Shown: positions 1 to 10,590 of the stretch, one piece after another | Layout: every line of letters begins with the position of its first letter | How positions within the stretch are numbered: position 1 is the first letter of the stretch | NCBI GenBank assembly: GCA_959347315.1 | Contig: OY365807.1 | Span: forward strand, 10,626,192-10,690,191 | DNA length: 64,000 nucleotides | DNA from: Bimastos eiseni | Lineage: Eukaryota; Annelida; Clitellata; Crassiclitellata; Lumbricidae | Reading direction: 5' to 3' | Made by a program: the position numbers and the translations under genes | Notes under the pieces: generated by a model | What the model was told of the DNA's origin: nothing | The model's database searches: none | The model's input: only the letters and a program-made list of their open reading frames with translations

Positions 1-644
1 ATCAAAACACAAAAAAGTTGCATCATATTGTAATTTGGGATTTACAAAGCGCCTCTCACAGTGCAACCGAAAAAGTTTGAAAAGACCCGGGGGACGGAAA
101 GATCAATAAGTAGCGATCCTAATAGGAGGCGATTTTATCCTTATTGGATCCAAGACTGTTAATTTCCACTGTTAACGTACGTACAGTCATTGAACATAGG
201 CCTACATCGCCCCTTCAATAGGGCCTATAATAATATAGGCCTATATACAAATATGTGTCCAGAGGAGTGCACTCTCTGTGCCAGCTTGTATATGAGATGT
301 AATAATATACTGTTCGACCCCGGTCACTTAGGCATAGGCTTAGGTCTACTCATCTCAAGTTCTCCATCCGAGCCATAACTTTGTTGTTTCCAACACTGCA
401 GAATCACATCTCTAAATAGACAAGGCGCCAGAGCTCAATTTTTTTCGGTTCCTCAATCCTCATGACCACAGTTGCCATCGGGCTTCCACAGTTCCACTCG
501 AAACTACGCCTCACCCCCTCAAGAACAACGAGCCTAATGATGCAATGATGCACCGAGTAAACTGGTTACTGTGGTTAGGAGGTCGGGATATATATATGGC
601 CGCTATGCACGTGAACGACACCCGACGGATTAACTGCGAATAGG
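1..644. other. Intergenic, no gene seen
   Basis: No credible coding exon was found. The stretch has two copies of the octamer TAGGCCTA (near 197 and 235) and, near 40-75, a short match to the dispersed LINE-tail hairpin family (minus orientation, AGCGCC with an AT tail). The short open frames show no domain pattern. Confidence 0.5.
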
Positions 645-827
645 TTAACCCTTTCCAGTCTAATAAAATTTTTGTGCCTTCCTACAGTAGTCCAATTTAT
701 TTTTACGAAAACAGGCATATCATAGTATATGTTATGTATTCTTGGAAAACTGAAGAAACTAGAGGAAACACTTAACTAAAATGATGTTTACTGTTATGCT
801 ACATGTTCAGATGTGCATGTTCTGGAT

Positions 828-1499
828 TTATTCCCGATAATTCCTCATAGTGTGGTACTTTTCAAAGCAGTCCTTTGGGTGCAATCCAGGTTTCCGAGAA
901 CACGTCTTACAATAGTAAATCGTTTTTTTTCTCTGTCCTGGAACTTTTCTGTCACTGCACACTGTGCAGTCTTTGGTCTTTTTTTCAGGAAAGGCAGAGA
1001 CAAGGTGAGGCTTTCTGTTGAGGCGTTCCTCATTGTCGTGAGAAGAGGGTCTTCCTCTTTTCCGGTTACCATCAGCATTCCGAACATCACCAATCAGTTG
1101 CAGCAAAACTGCCTTTCTGTATTCAATGTGACTGACTGCTGCCAGACCATTGTTTCTGCGCTGAATGTTGAACAAGATGAAATTGTTTACAACAGCAACT
1201 TCTAGAAGCCAATAGAATAGTTTGCGCCACCACTTTAGAGACTTCCGAGAAAATCCATAGCTGGCACAGTAGTGATCTGCTCGGTCAACTGCTCCCATGT
1301 ACTTAGTGTACTCACTAATCATGACTGGCTTTGCAACATCAACAGTCTGCTTCTTGTTTGTACGCTGTATTGTATGAGTATCTGCATTATAAAAGGTACT
1401 AAGCATCAGGACTTGCCTCTTATCTTGCCACACCAGACTCATGAGTTTCTTGTCGATGGTGAATGCGCTTAGTTTATAATGTTTTCTACTAGCAGCCAT
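828..1499 (-). pseudogene. piggyBac transposase, C-terminal fragment
   Basis: An open frame of 223 codons runs from the ATG at 1499 to a stop at 828. It matches the C-terminal third of PGBD4-type piggyBac transposases: WxDKRxVLMLST near the start, MGAVDRADHY, RKSLKWWRKLFYWLL, VNNFILFN, then a Cys-rich zinc-ribbon tail (CTVC, YYCKTC, CF, YHTMRNYRE). Family members are usually 500-650 aa, so the N-terminal half and most of the catalytic core are absent. The frame is intact over what remains, so the deletion may be recent or the fragment may be under constraint. Activity in cis is not expected. The reading frame lies wholly inside the TTAA-bounded element. Confidence 0.88.
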
Positions 1500-1618
1500 T
1501 TTTTCACGAAGATGTTTACTTTCGGTTTCATGCTATAAAAAGACCATTGAATTCTCAAAAGAAATAGATTTTTAGACTATTTACCTCAGAACAGTCCAAT
1601 GGCCAACTGTGTAGGACA

Positions 1619-1747
1619 TTATGTCCCATACGGTGTGACTTTGGACCAGGATATGACAGCTACAGTCGATGTCCCCTGGTGTGGGCCAGTGGACCGGAAT
1701 GGGAAAATTGAAATGTCCCATGGGGTGGGACTGTGGACCGGAAAGGG
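1619..1747. repeat. piggyBac subterminal repeats
   Basis: Three imperfect copies of a unit of about 30 bp of the form TGTCCC(at/ct)..GGTGTG..TGGACC occur next to the right inverted repeat. Subterminal repeats are typical transposase-binding sites in DNA transposons; that role here is inferred. Confidence 0.6.
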
Positions 1748-1751
1748 TTAA

Positions 1752-2430
1752 CTGCTCCTTCTCCGACCGTCTGAAAATCCGATTTTGACCACCTTCGGGT
1801 TACCTTTCGATAAATCCCTAAGACTTGATGCAGCGCTCGTGTTTCGGCCTAATCGTAATCTCGACTTTCTTGGCTTACAGCGCCCACAAAAGCGAAGTCG
1901 CGGAAACCAACTTATTCACAGGCGCTTAATTAATAAAATCGATAGGTAGGCCTATCGAGGTAAAATCCAGAGAGTCAGATATGCCCTGCTGGGAAAAGTG
2001 GCGCTTTTGAAGTTTGGAGATTAAGATTATTATTACGGTTAATGCAGTAAAAATAAATGGGAAATAGGAAATAACTTAATTAAACCTTGGCCTAATTGTA
2101 GGAGCCTAATATTTTCTATCATTTGACCAGGGACTAAAAAGACGATCACTGATTGGCTGACACGCTGCGACTTTGTATGCGTTCCACATTAAATTTTATC
2201 CTCGGTTGACTTTTCGGTCTATTCCTGCTAGTGTAATTGATTTTGGGGTTTACTGATTTTGTGCACTGTTTGTAATGTGTGGTCGTTTTGTCACGTTGAT
2301 GATCTCGTACCTAGTTACTTCCTTTATTGGACTATATTTGAATGATCAGATTTATTCGCTAGAGGCGCATCTATTGCGAAGTGCTCATTCCTACGTATAA
2401 ATACAATATTATCGCCCTATAATGACGTGC
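1752..2430. other. Intergenic with old repeat pieces
   Basis: No gene is seen. Two pieces (near 1808-1845 and 1975-2035) resemble a dispersed family with TTGATGCAGCGCTC and GTGGCGCTTTGGAAGTTTGG motifs that recurs near 26485-26565 and, inverted, near 53815-53875. TAGGCCTA occurs near 1947. Confidence 0.4.
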
Positions 2431-2503
2431 GGCCTTGTGGCCTAATGGATAAGGCGTTGGCCTCCGGAGCCAGAGATTGTGGGTTCAAGTCCCACCAAGG
2501 TCG
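2431..2503 (+). tRNA. tRNA-Arg (anticodon CCG)
   Basis: The sequence folds as a complete 73-nt cloverleaf. The acceptor stem is GGCCTTG with CAAGGTC (one G-U pair), followed by discriminator G. The D arm is GCC-TAATGGATA-AGGC, the anticodon stem TTGGC/GCCAG with loop CTCCGGA (anticodon CCG, reading CGG), and the T arm GTGGG-TTCAAGT-CCCAC. There is no intron. The A and B boxes are intact, and a T-run at 2514-2520 can end polymerase III transcription. It looks like a functional gene rather than a SINE, because all stems pair. Confidence 0.95.
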
Positions 2504-2513
2504 AAACGGGTTT

Positions 2514-2520
2514 ATTTTTT
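2514..2520 (+). terminator. Pol III T-run after tRNA-Arg
   Basis: A run of T residues begins about 10 nt after the tRNA discriminator base, the usual place for an RNA polymerase III terminator. Confidence 0.65.
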
Positions 2521-2636
2521 GATGAGCATATATGAATATGGCTGAAATATTACGATATAAAATTTTGGGCTACGCCAGTTGCAAAATATAATAAGATTCA
2601 TATCTATCATGATTCCAAAACTTACTAGCCTATTAA

Positions 2637-2830
2637 AATAATATCCATTGGCTTTCCCAAATTTAATAGCCTAATATCAATTGGGATTCCAAAAACTGAC
2701 GGCTTAATGTCCATTGAGATTTTTAAAAGGAATAATCATTAGACCCCTAATATCCATTGAGATTGTGGAAATTAAAATCCGTTGACAGATTTTAAAAACA
2801 AATAACCCAATATCCATTGAGATTCCATTG
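2637..2830. repeat. Degenerate tandem repeat AATATCCATTGAGATT
   Basis: Five diverged copies of AATATCCATTGAGATT lie at about 2637, 2671, 2705, 2748 and 2807, spaced 34 to 59 bp. The DNA is AT-rich with no coding signal. Confidence 0.6.
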
Positions 2831-3119
2831 AGGGTGATGTTGATAATGATAATGGCCATGACATAACCAAATATTTTTAAAATAAACGTCATTATTATTA
2901 TTTGAAATACAATTGAAAGACTTTGGTAGCTGGCTATTATTCTGAAACAACAAGATTGCGCATGCGTTTTTTTAAGAAATGCTGTCGTCGGCTGCAGTCA
3001 TCAGAGGCGGATGACGATGATGATGCAGTGGCGGGAAGTGAGAAGCGACATCTGGCGGCAGAATCTTTTCGGCGAAGTGGAGAGGGAGGACTATAAGATA
3101 GGTCGGTAAAAAGATTCGG

Positions 3120-3420
3120 TAAGAGTGAGGCGGGTAGACAGAAACAGACAGACATACAGAAAGAGAGAAGGAGGGAGAGAGACACACAGACTGAGACCGA
3201 GAAAAATAATGTGAGGAGGGGGAAGAAACGGATAGATGAGGAGAAGATAGAAATTCAGATAGAAAATAGAAACGGGGATGGGAGAGAAAAGGACAGACAG
3301 ACTGATAGATAGATAGATAGACAGACAGACAGAGACAGACAGACAGACAGATAAACAGGCAGGCTGAGGCACGGGTAAACAGACAGACAGACGGATATAG
3401 ACAAGGCACTAGCAGATAGG
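3120..3420. repeat. Purine-rich DNA with (CAGA)n
   Basis: A GA-rich stretch passes into CAGA and GATA tetranucleotide repeats at about 3293-3400. Long reverse-strand open frames here are Leu/Ser/Cys repeats caused by the tetranucleotide and are not genes. Confidence 0.8.
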
Positions 3421-3923
3421 GCGTTGGATTAATTATCCGCAAAATCAAAGCCATATTTTGTTTACAATTTTCCTGGTCCTGAACGAGGACAGAATCTGCT
3501 CCTAGAGCGAAGTGAATAACCCGTCGTGGGGGGGGGGGCTTCTTTCTCTTCTACGCAGCTTTGGATTTCTCTGATCTGCCAAATGCAAGCAACTGCTTAG
3601 GGACGGACACGAACTTCGCTAACGTTGTTTTCGGATGGTGCTAGGCACAAGCAAAGAGAAGGGTGGAGGGTGGAGCAAATCATCTTCGTTATACGATAAA
3701 GCGTCCTTAAACAGAAACTACACTCCCTTCCATTCCCTTCGTTTCCTTCTCGTCTCCTCCCATCGCTTCTCACTCCTTCCCATCTTCGTTATCTGTGTTC
3801 TGTACAGCCACACAATATTGTTATTGCTTGAAAATAAACAAATGGACACGGACTCACAAAAGAGTCTGCTACAAGCACTGTCAACCAGAAAATTGTCAAC
3901 ATTTAATTTGGCAGAATCAATCG

Positions 3924-4012
3924 GACGATGGTCTGGTGGTGAGCGCGTACTAAACTGCCACCCGAAAGGTCTGGGGTTCGACTTTCCGCTACAGAAGGTC
4001 AGAAGGAACACC
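3924..4012 (+). mobile_element. tRNA-derived SINE head
   Basis: An A box-like TGGTCTGGTGGTGAGCG is followed after about 35 nt by a B box-like GGGTTCGACTTTCC, the spacing of a pol III internal promoter. The cloverleaf does not pair well, so it is a SINE head rather than a tRNA gene. The 3' boundary and tail type were not resolved. Confidence 0.5.
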
Positions 4013-4136
4013 AATCTTTCACATTAACACAGCGACCGTGCGCTATCGATGGAAGAGCAAACGATTGAAGCTAAGGAAATGAAGTCGGCCATGCCTATGA
4101 CCTATTTATTGCCTATGACCTACGACCGTCCCCTCC

Positions 4137-4345
4137 TATATTGCTGACTTCCGCCCAATCTCCATCTTTCCTGTTCTTTCCAGAGTATACGAAAAAGAAA
4201 GAGGTTAAGGATCTATAGTCTATAGTCTATACCCCTGGAATCTCTAATCTCGGATCATTTGGAGTGATTGCCTTCAGGCCAACAGGATCCACCTCTTCAG
4301 CTACAATATCAATCATAATAAGCCTACCATTCACAACTTCTATAT
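4137..4345 (+). pseudogene. LINE reverse transcriptase relic
   Basis: One frame reads IADFRPISIFPVLSRVYEK and, about 100 bp on and in a shifted frame, FRPTGSTSSATI. These match two conserved blocks of CR1/L2/Jockey-type reverse transcriptases (DYRPISILPVLSKxxEK and FGFRxGxST). The DNA between them is broken by stops and a frameshift. It is a dead 5'-truncated copy; its tail was not found. Confidence 0.75.
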
Positions 4346-4494
4346 AGAAATCAACGAAATACGCAATGTATACAGTCATGTACTTCTTCTGCTTCTACTT
4401 CTTTTACTTCTACTCCATCTATTTATAGAGCCTATGAAATACTTCCAAATCGGCATCAGTATCAGTGTCGCAATCGCAATCTGCAAGACCAAGA

Positions 4495-4542
4495 GTAAGG
4501 GTGCCAGCTTATTCACGAGCGCTGGTATACAGCGCATGCTCT
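4495..4542 (-). repeat. GCAGCGCTC...AATAAGC repeat copy
   Basis: Reversed, this reads like AGCGCTCGTGAATAAGCTGG, matching copies near 26485 (plus) and 53830-53870 (minus). It is probably a conserved core of a SINE-like family. Confidence 0.4.
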
Positions 4543-4559
4543 GATAAAACACTTGTTAT

Positions 4560-6650
4560 TGTTTTCACCTTCGAGAAGTATATATAATAATTATGGTTTA
4601 ACGCTGGTGCAGTATTAATGATGCTCTAGTGTAGGCCTACATTTGTCAGACGACTGAGTTATTTATGACCCACTTGTACGTTTTCATGCTTTGTCCACGG
4701 ACGATAGAATAGGAATTTACTATCTTTGACTTTTGCTTCGATCTCTTGGCTTCCAAATCGGTCAGACGTACATAGGTTGGATTGTTGGCAGCGATCCGAA
4801 TGACGTTAGCGCATTATGAGTTATATAGCTTCTACAGATGTCTTCGAAACGTGGCGGGAACGAAAATAGGCACACCTATCTCTCTCTCCTCCCTCACGGG
4901 CTTCGTTATCTTCACCTCATCCTACGTTCCCTTATTCTCTCTCTTCCTCCTTCGCAGCTGTAGGCAGGAAATTGGAAAATCGCACCAAATGAAGAACAAG
5001 GTATGTAATAATCGCGGCTGTGTAATTGTAATAATAAAAACGATAATTTACAGAGGGCCGCGTTGGCAAGCTACTTAGCAATTATAGGCCTATAGGTATA
5101 CGCCGAAAAATTGCACGGTGCTTAGGGGCGGTTCTGTGTATTTTCTGGGGCTAGCGTAAGAATTACGTACTTGTATTTTAACTTCAATTGTCAAACTTTT
5201 CTTCATATAGGCTTAACAAAAGTCGTGTTATAATTAGCCTAAGACAAGGCGTTCATTGCTCTTAATGTTAAGCCAGCTACTAGAGATGACTTACGACGCT
5301 GCTGGCTGTGAGTTTCATTCCATGCGCCTAGAAGCAACCTATCAGACGAGCGTTGCATACGGTTGCAATTGCCGTTGCTGTTATTGCGGATGGGTAGGCT
5401 GCGCATGCAGGCTCGCAACCTCTGCATCGCAGAAAGCCTTGCCTGGCCTAAGACAGGGAAACTACGGACGCGGCTGAACTTACGATCTGTCTAGCCCAAC
5501 TTACGGTGGCATCGAACGGTCAATACCTTAGACTGGTTAATATCACAAGTGAGTAAATAAGTAGCGAACATGCACAGTTGGCAATACACAAGATGGCAAG
5601 AAACAGACAGGTGTGGATGTCGCAGGACGTTTAACTAGTCGTGAGTCAAGAGTCAACTCATGCCGACTTTGCCCAGACTGCTGCCAAAAAAATGCATGAA
5701 GCGGACAGTCGATTTTGTGAAATTCGTTAAGTGATGCGATCTTGTCTAATTAAATAGTAATTGTATAAATTAGATTCGTGATATTTTAATAATCATATTA
5801 CAAATTTAAAGTTGAAATATGTGTGCTTGAGCGTGAAATTTCTGCTCCCTTTTAAGCTATCGTACAACGCGAATTCCAGCCAAGTAAACAGAGGCGAAGG
5901 TGGAGAGGCGGCTAAGAAGAAGGATCCGGTCCAACTCCAAAACATCGGTGCAGCCAACAGAAGTCGCGTCTGCCTTACCTTCTCCAGAGAACAGCCTACG
6001 AGTTTAGTCTTAATGCGCTGCTGCTGTTGGCCTTAATCGAGTTAGCGTTTTCGAAATAAGGTCGGATTTTTCGTCGCAGAAGGATTTGGTTTTCTCAAAC
6101 TTCGAGCAGTAACGTAAGCTTCACTCTGACTTATTATCCCTCCTTCAGTAGCTTGAGAATTGCGGAAGCTTCGAGAAACATTTTCTGGCATTTCCTCGAT
6201 CGCTTCCTTAGGTTCTGTGGACTGGATTGCAGATGTTTACAATCTTACTTCTATTTACGATCTTTAGAAGAATCATCTTGGACTTAGACAGACAAGCAGG
6301 TGGGTGACCCGCTTCAGCATCTAGTTGCCGTGTAACATAACATCATGTTTTAACCTTAATTGTGTACGTTATTACGAATTCTTCTCGCCTCAAAGCATCA
6401 TTTCATAATAGTTAATGATTATATGGATTTGGAAAAGAATCCATGTAAGGAAGGATGCAGCTCTAGATGGTTTATCTTAGCAGTAACTGTTGTCCAGTTT
6501 CCAAAAAGTATCCCGAGGAGTGATCTCATTGTTACGTTGGACACCACTGGACAAATGTCAGAGGAAGTGGTGGTTGTTGCAGTTTAGCGACACTATGTGA
6601 TAACAAAGATCATTAGCGTTTATTTCTTAATTATGCACGCGTCCTGATTT
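4560..6650. other. Upstream DNA, no gene seen
   Basis: No exon with splice-site and protein-family support was found. Two TAGGCCTA octamers lie at about 4631 and 5084. The open frames at 4782-5078, 5256-5477 and 5812-6036 show no family pattern. Non-coding 5' exons of the TRIM gene could be hidden here. Confidence 0.4.
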
Positions 6651-6658
6651 TTATTTGT

Positions 6659-6659
<1 letters not shown>

Positions 6660-6693
<34 letters not shown>

Positions 6694-6732
6694 GTGTGTG
6701 TGTGTTTAGGTGTGTGTGTGTGTGTGTGTGAC
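6660..6732. repeat. (TA)n/(TG)n microsatellite
   Basis: An alternating TA run passes into TG repeats. Confidence 0.9.
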
Positions 6733-7004
6733 TTTGTGCTTCATGTATACTCTCATTATTGCAACCCTTATTATTATAGAGTAGATATTCTAGAGTCTAC
6801 TATTATAGACACTTAAAATCGTCTTTGGTGTCTACCACCCCACTGACCACCACCACCCTGACCAACACTATCACCACTTTCTGTTTAGGTTGTACTGCGC
6901 CCTAGTAGTGGTTAGGGCCACATTTACCGCGCCTTATAAATTGTTGTTGTTGATATTATCATTATTATTTTCCTCGAGGTTCATATGATCCTTCGGGATT
7001 CAAT

Positions 7005-7006
7005 TA

Positions 7007-7079
<73 letters not shown>

Positions 7080-7092
7080 TACTACTACTACA
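7005..7092. repeat. (ATT)n then (ACT)n microsatellite
   Basis: An uninterrupted ATT repeat ends in ACTACT. Confidence 0.9.
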
Positions 7093-7220
7093 TACATAAA
7101 AAAGTTCTACAGAATTTTCTGTGCGTTGTTATAGGCATCGATTGAGACTTCGAGGAGCGAGAGAGTTGCTGTAGGGAAAAGGTCGAAATAACCTAAGACA
7201 GTTGGCTGCTGAGTCAGGCG

Positions 7221-7373
7221 ATGTCTTCTTCGTCCACCTCTTCATCAACCCCAGGCGGTGGGGTGCAGAACAACCGTCGTTGGCTGCAGAGGTCAAGTTC
7301 GGATGAATCGTCGCCAGCATCCGATGATCTTGGTCAGGGAGTAAAACAATCAACGAACCTGCAGGTCAACAAG
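7221..7373 (+). CDS. TRIM gene coding exon 1
   Basis: Codes for residues 1-51, starting MSSSSTSSSTPGGG, rich in Ser, Asp and Gln. The frame is closed upstream by TAA at 7194. The donor is AAG|GTTAGA after 7373; CAG|GTCAAC after 7364, also phase 0, would drop three residues. Confidence 0.75.
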
Positions 7374-7596
7374 GTTAGAAAAGTAACATGACAACGGATA
7401 CAAATAGTCCTTAATGCTCGCTACGAAAGCAGCTTCATCACAAAAACAAAGAAGCTGAAGAAGTGTAAGATACATATGATTTGAACAGGAAATTATGATG
7501 GCGAAGAAAAGATAAACTTATGTGACGATGATGATTATGATGATGATTATGATGATGATTATGATGATAACTACGATGATGATTACGATGATAATT

Positions 7597-7632
<36 letters not shown>

Positions 7633-8141
7633 ATGATGATGATCATTAGGATGATAATTATGATTATTATTATGATGATGATTATGATGATGATTATGAT
7701 GATGATTACGATGATAATTATGATGATGATTATGATGATGATTATGATGATGATTATGAAGATGATTATGATGATGATTTGATGATGATTATGATGTTGA
7801 CTATTAACGGCAGTAATGATGATGATGATGATGATGTTGTGGATAATGTCGTTGATCAGAAAGGCAGCCGCTGCAGCAGTAGCGAAAGCCTCAGGACTCA
7901 GGTCAAGTGTTTTAATGATGAAGTACCACAATCTCGATTAACAATTGCAATGTTTATCCTGCTGCTGCTGCTGATGATGATGATGATGACGGCAAATAGG
8001 ATTGTTATTATTACTACTACTACAACTACTACTACTGCTACTACTACTCCACCTACTACTACTACCACTACTTCTACTCCTATTACTACTACTACTATCA
8101 TTATTATTATTATTATTATTAGTAGTAGTAGTAGTAGTAGC

Positions 8142-8172
<31 letters not shown>

Positions 8173-10590
8173 CTAGTAGTAGCAGTAGTAGTAGTAGTAT
8201 TATCATCATCATCGTTATTATTATAATCATCATTATTATATCGATGATAATAACCCATTTGTTTCAGCCAACGGTTGGTCGTTCTCCGAGCCCCTACCAG
8301 ATCTCCTCCACCGGAAACACCTCCGGATCTGGATCAAATTCCGGTTCTGGCAACAAGCTTGCCCAGGAGATCCACGACGAATTCCTCGTCTGCAAGATCT
8401 GCCTCGAGGGCTACAAGAACCCCAAATGCCTCGACTGTCTCCATACCTTCTGCGAGCAATGCATCGACAGCCACGTCAACTCAGAACCTAGCTACAAAAA
8501 GTACAGCGACTATCGGGAGTTCACGTGTCCCCTCTGCCGGAAACGGACCCAGCTTCCGGTCGGCGGGGTCCGGAAGTTGCCGGACAACTTCCTCGTGTCC
8601 AGTCTCATCGAGGTCGTCGGCCGCCAGAAGCCGCCCAAGTACCCGTTCTGCGATTTCTGTAAACTTGTCAGCAGGAAGCACCGCGAGGCAACGTCCAAGT
8701 GCCTCGACTGTTCCAAACTGCTCTGTGCCAACTGTGTTCATCTGCACCGCAATACTAAAGTGACCAGTGGTCACTCGCTCTTCGATGTCGAGATCGAAAA
8801 GGAAATCGAGTGCAAGGATCACCAGGCGAGTTTTCGGCGTTGTTGGAATCATCATTGCTGTCGTCGTCCTCATCAATGTTATCGTCGTCATCATCGTTTT
8901 CGTCGTCGTTATTGTTGTCGTTATCATCACTGCTATCGTCGTCGTCATTGTTGTCGTCATCGTTGCAGTCGTCGTCGCTATCATCGTTGTCGTCGTCATC
9001 ATTGTTGTCGTTATCATCACTGCTATCGTCGTCGTCATTGTTGTCGTCATCGTTGCAGTCGTCGTCGCTATCATCGTTGTCGTCGTCATCATTGTTGTCG
9101 ACATCATCACTGCTGTCGCTGTCGTAGTCATCATTGTTGTCATCGTCATCATCATTTCGACATATCATCCGCTCTGTCATCTTCGCTTTCATTTACCGAG
9201 TTTCTATCGCCGAACGTGTACACTTACATCGAATCTTTCAGGTTTAACTAAATTACGTCTATGTAAGGTTCTCGTCAGATGCTGTATAAATGATCTATAC
9301 GTAAATTCTATTTACGCTTACGGTACATTACAATGCGTTTATATTGTGTGTGACTATGTAGGACGAGGTCGTTCGCTTCTACTGCGAGCCCTGCGACGCC
9401 TGCATCTGTGTCCTGTGTACATTCATGGACCACAGAGACCACGAAATCTCTCATTTCAACGAGGCTGTTCTTCGCCACAAGGATCGCCTCCATGCCTTGC
9501 TCAAGACGTGCAAGGACAAGACGGAACGCTTCGACGACCAGGTCCACGCCCTCGACAAGGTCGAGGACGTCATAAAGGGCGTCGAGCAGAAGATCCGAGA
9601 CACGGCGATCCAGTTCATCCAGGAGATACGAAGCCAGGAGAAGGAATTGATCGATGAGCTACAGAACATCTACGGATCCGAATGCACAGAGTGCATCGAC
9701 AGCAAGAAGGAGATGATCCACCAGGTACAGAGGTACACAGATAGACGATTAGACGACAGGTATATCACCGTCCGTTCGGTCTGGACTTAGCGAAGCTTAG
9801 ACTCTTGCGCTGAGATTGTGACTACGTTATGGAAGCGTGGATTGTGACTTAGCTAGGGAAGGTTAGATTTGAACTTAGTTAGGGAAGGTTAGATTTGGAT
9901 GCAGTTATCTATAGGAAAACTAAGATTTGGACCTATAGACTATAGTTAACGGTGCTTAGATTACATTCTCTGCTTCGATTTATTTTCACCTTCAGTTTCA
10001 CTTTGCGTGCACAGGCCGAGAACCTACGCAACACCTGCAGCCTGACTGAGGTGATACTCTTGGGGAAGGACATGGAGTTGCTGCTACTGAAGAAGGACGT
10101 CGAAGAGAAGCTGAATGCTCTCAACGCTCTCGAACTTCGAGACCTTCCGAAAACGTCGTCCAAGGTCGTCGACTTCATTTCCGGTTGCATCGACTTCGGT
10201 TGCCTTCACGACCTCAGCCAGCCTCTTCCGTCGAAGATGCCGCGCCGCGAAGGTGCGGACAGGAAGCCACAGACGCAGCAGCCGAGGAGTTCCAGGAGTG
10301 TTCAGACGGACAGGCCAAGCGGAAACAAGGTCGACCAGCAAGATCACTGGACCATGACGGAAGAGGTCCCCACACAAGGAACTGTCTGTGGTGGTCCATC
10401 CCCTGCCATGGGGATGCAGGCGGGGGACGAATCTCCCGATGACATGAGCGACAGCAGCCTGGCGGCTAGACGTAGACGCCGCAGGGAGAGAGGTCAGGTT
10501 GTTGGGGGTGGGTGTTGGGCGGGCGGTGCCACGCAGCCTCAGCCAGCACAGAGAGCGGTAGCAAGTGTGGGGCTTGGGAGTAAGGGTTAA
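7221..10590 (+). CDS. TRIM/RBCC E3 ligase-like protein (gene span, 4 coding exons)
   Basis: Joined exons 7221-7373, 8268-8825, 9362-9724 and 10015-10590 give 549 aa. Order: Ser-rich, probably disordered N terminus (1-90); C3HC4 RING (Cys93, Cys96, Cys108, His110, Cys113, Cys116, Cys138, Cys141); B-box 1 (Cys179 to about His220); B-box 2 (Cys233, His236, Cys245, Cys248, Cys253, Cys256, His261, His264); a coiled coil over roughly 270-420; then a polar, low-complexity tail with an Arg run. TRIM proteins with this core are RING E3 ubiquitin ligases that act as dimers; that activity is inferred from the family. No NHL, SPRY or filamin domain follows in the window. An in-frame stop at 7194 supports the start. 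The closest subfamily cannot be named. Confidence 0.85.
7519..7800. repeat. (GATGATTAT)n repeat in TRIM intron 1
   Basis: GAT/TAT triplets with a dominant 9-bp unit fill this part of intron 1. Long Met/Ile open frames on both strands come from the repeat. Confidence 0.95.
8010..8250. repeat. (ACT)n, (ATT)n, (AGT)n triplet tract in TRIM intron 1
   Basis: Several trinucleotide repeats are joined end to end just before the exon 2 acceptor. Poly-Ser, poly-Thr and poly-Ile frames here are repeat artefacts. Confidence 0.95.
8268..8825 (+). CDS. TRIM gene coding exon 2 (RING, B-box 1)
   Basis: Acceptor CATTTGTTTCAG|CC, phase 0, residues 52-237. It holds the whole RING (VCKICLEGYK, CLHTFCEQC, FTCPLC) and B-box 1 (FCDFCK, KCLDC, LCANC). 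The exon ends at ECKDHQ with CAG|GCGAGT, a GC donor. Reading on past this point runs into repeat-coded Arg/His/Cys residues. Splicing here to 9362 restores the C-x2-H-x8-C-x2-C spacing of B-box 2. G+C is clearly higher than in the flanking introns. Confidence 0.87.
8850..9160. repeat. 90-bp tandem repeat of GTC/ATC triplets in TRIM intron 2
   Basis: Triplets such as TCG, TCA and TTG form a higher-order unit: the block starting ATTGTTGTCGTTATC at 8911 returns at 9001 and, slightly changed, at 9091, a 90-bp period over about 2.3 copies. Confidence 0.9.
9362..9724 (+). CDS. TRIM gene coding exon 3 (B-box 2, coiled coil)
   Basis: Acceptor CTATGTAG|GAC, donor CAG|GTACAG, 121 codons in phase 0, residues 238-358. 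It starts DEVVRFYCEPCDAC and completes B-box 2 with HRDHEISH. A heptad-rich helix follows (KTCKDKTERFDDQVHALDKV and on), typical of the TRIM dimerising coiled coil. Confidence 0.87.
10015..10590 (+). CDS. TRIM gene coding exon 4 (coiled coil end, tail, stop)
   Basis: Acceptor CTTTGCGTGCACAG|GCC, phase 0, residues 359-549. It begins AENLRNTCSLTEVILLGKDM and continues the coiled coil to about residue 420, then turns polar with an Arg run. The frame stops at 10588-10590. A possible donor AGAG|GTCAGG after 10492 could splice to a further exon, but no matching exon was seen downstream, so the terminal-exon reading is preferred. Confidence 0.7.
   Translation, partial: AENLRNTCSLTEVILLGKDMELLLLKKDVEEKLNALNALELRDLPKTSSKVVDFISGCIDFGCLHDLSQPLPSKMPRREGADRKPQTQQPRSSRSVQTDRPSGNKVDQQDHWTMTEEVPTQGTVCGGPSPAMGMQAGDESPDDMSDSSLAARRRRRRERGQVVGGGCWAGGATQPQPAQRAVASVGLGSKG

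Larger units (their letters stand above)
645..1751 (-). mobile_element. Internally deleted piggyBac element
   Basis: Both ends are visible. The left end is TTAA followed by CCCTTTCCAGTC, and the right end, read on the other strand, is TTAA followed by CCCTTTCCGGTC. This is an 11-of-12 terminal inverted repeat next to the TTAA target duplication that defines the piggyBac superfamily. The element is only 1.1 kb, against more than 2 kb for autonomous copies, and carries just the C-terminal part of a transposase on the minus strand. Three related sub-repeats (TGTCCC...GGACC) lie inside the right end at 1619-1747. It is therefore a non-autonomous deletion derivative. Confidence 0.88.

Noticed and set aside
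813..1205. 130-codon plus-strand frame
   Set aside because: Antisense shadow of the piggyBac transposase fragment.
7779..8267. Long open frame joining the TRIM RING exon to upstream repeat DNA
   Set aside because: The upstream part is Thr/Ser/Ile triplet-repeat translation. A clear CAG acceptor at 8266-8267 marks the true exon start.
8826..9251. Continuation of the RING frame into His/Arg/Cys-rich residues
   Set aside because: It is translation of GTC/ATC triplets in intron 2; splicing to 9362 restores B-box 2.
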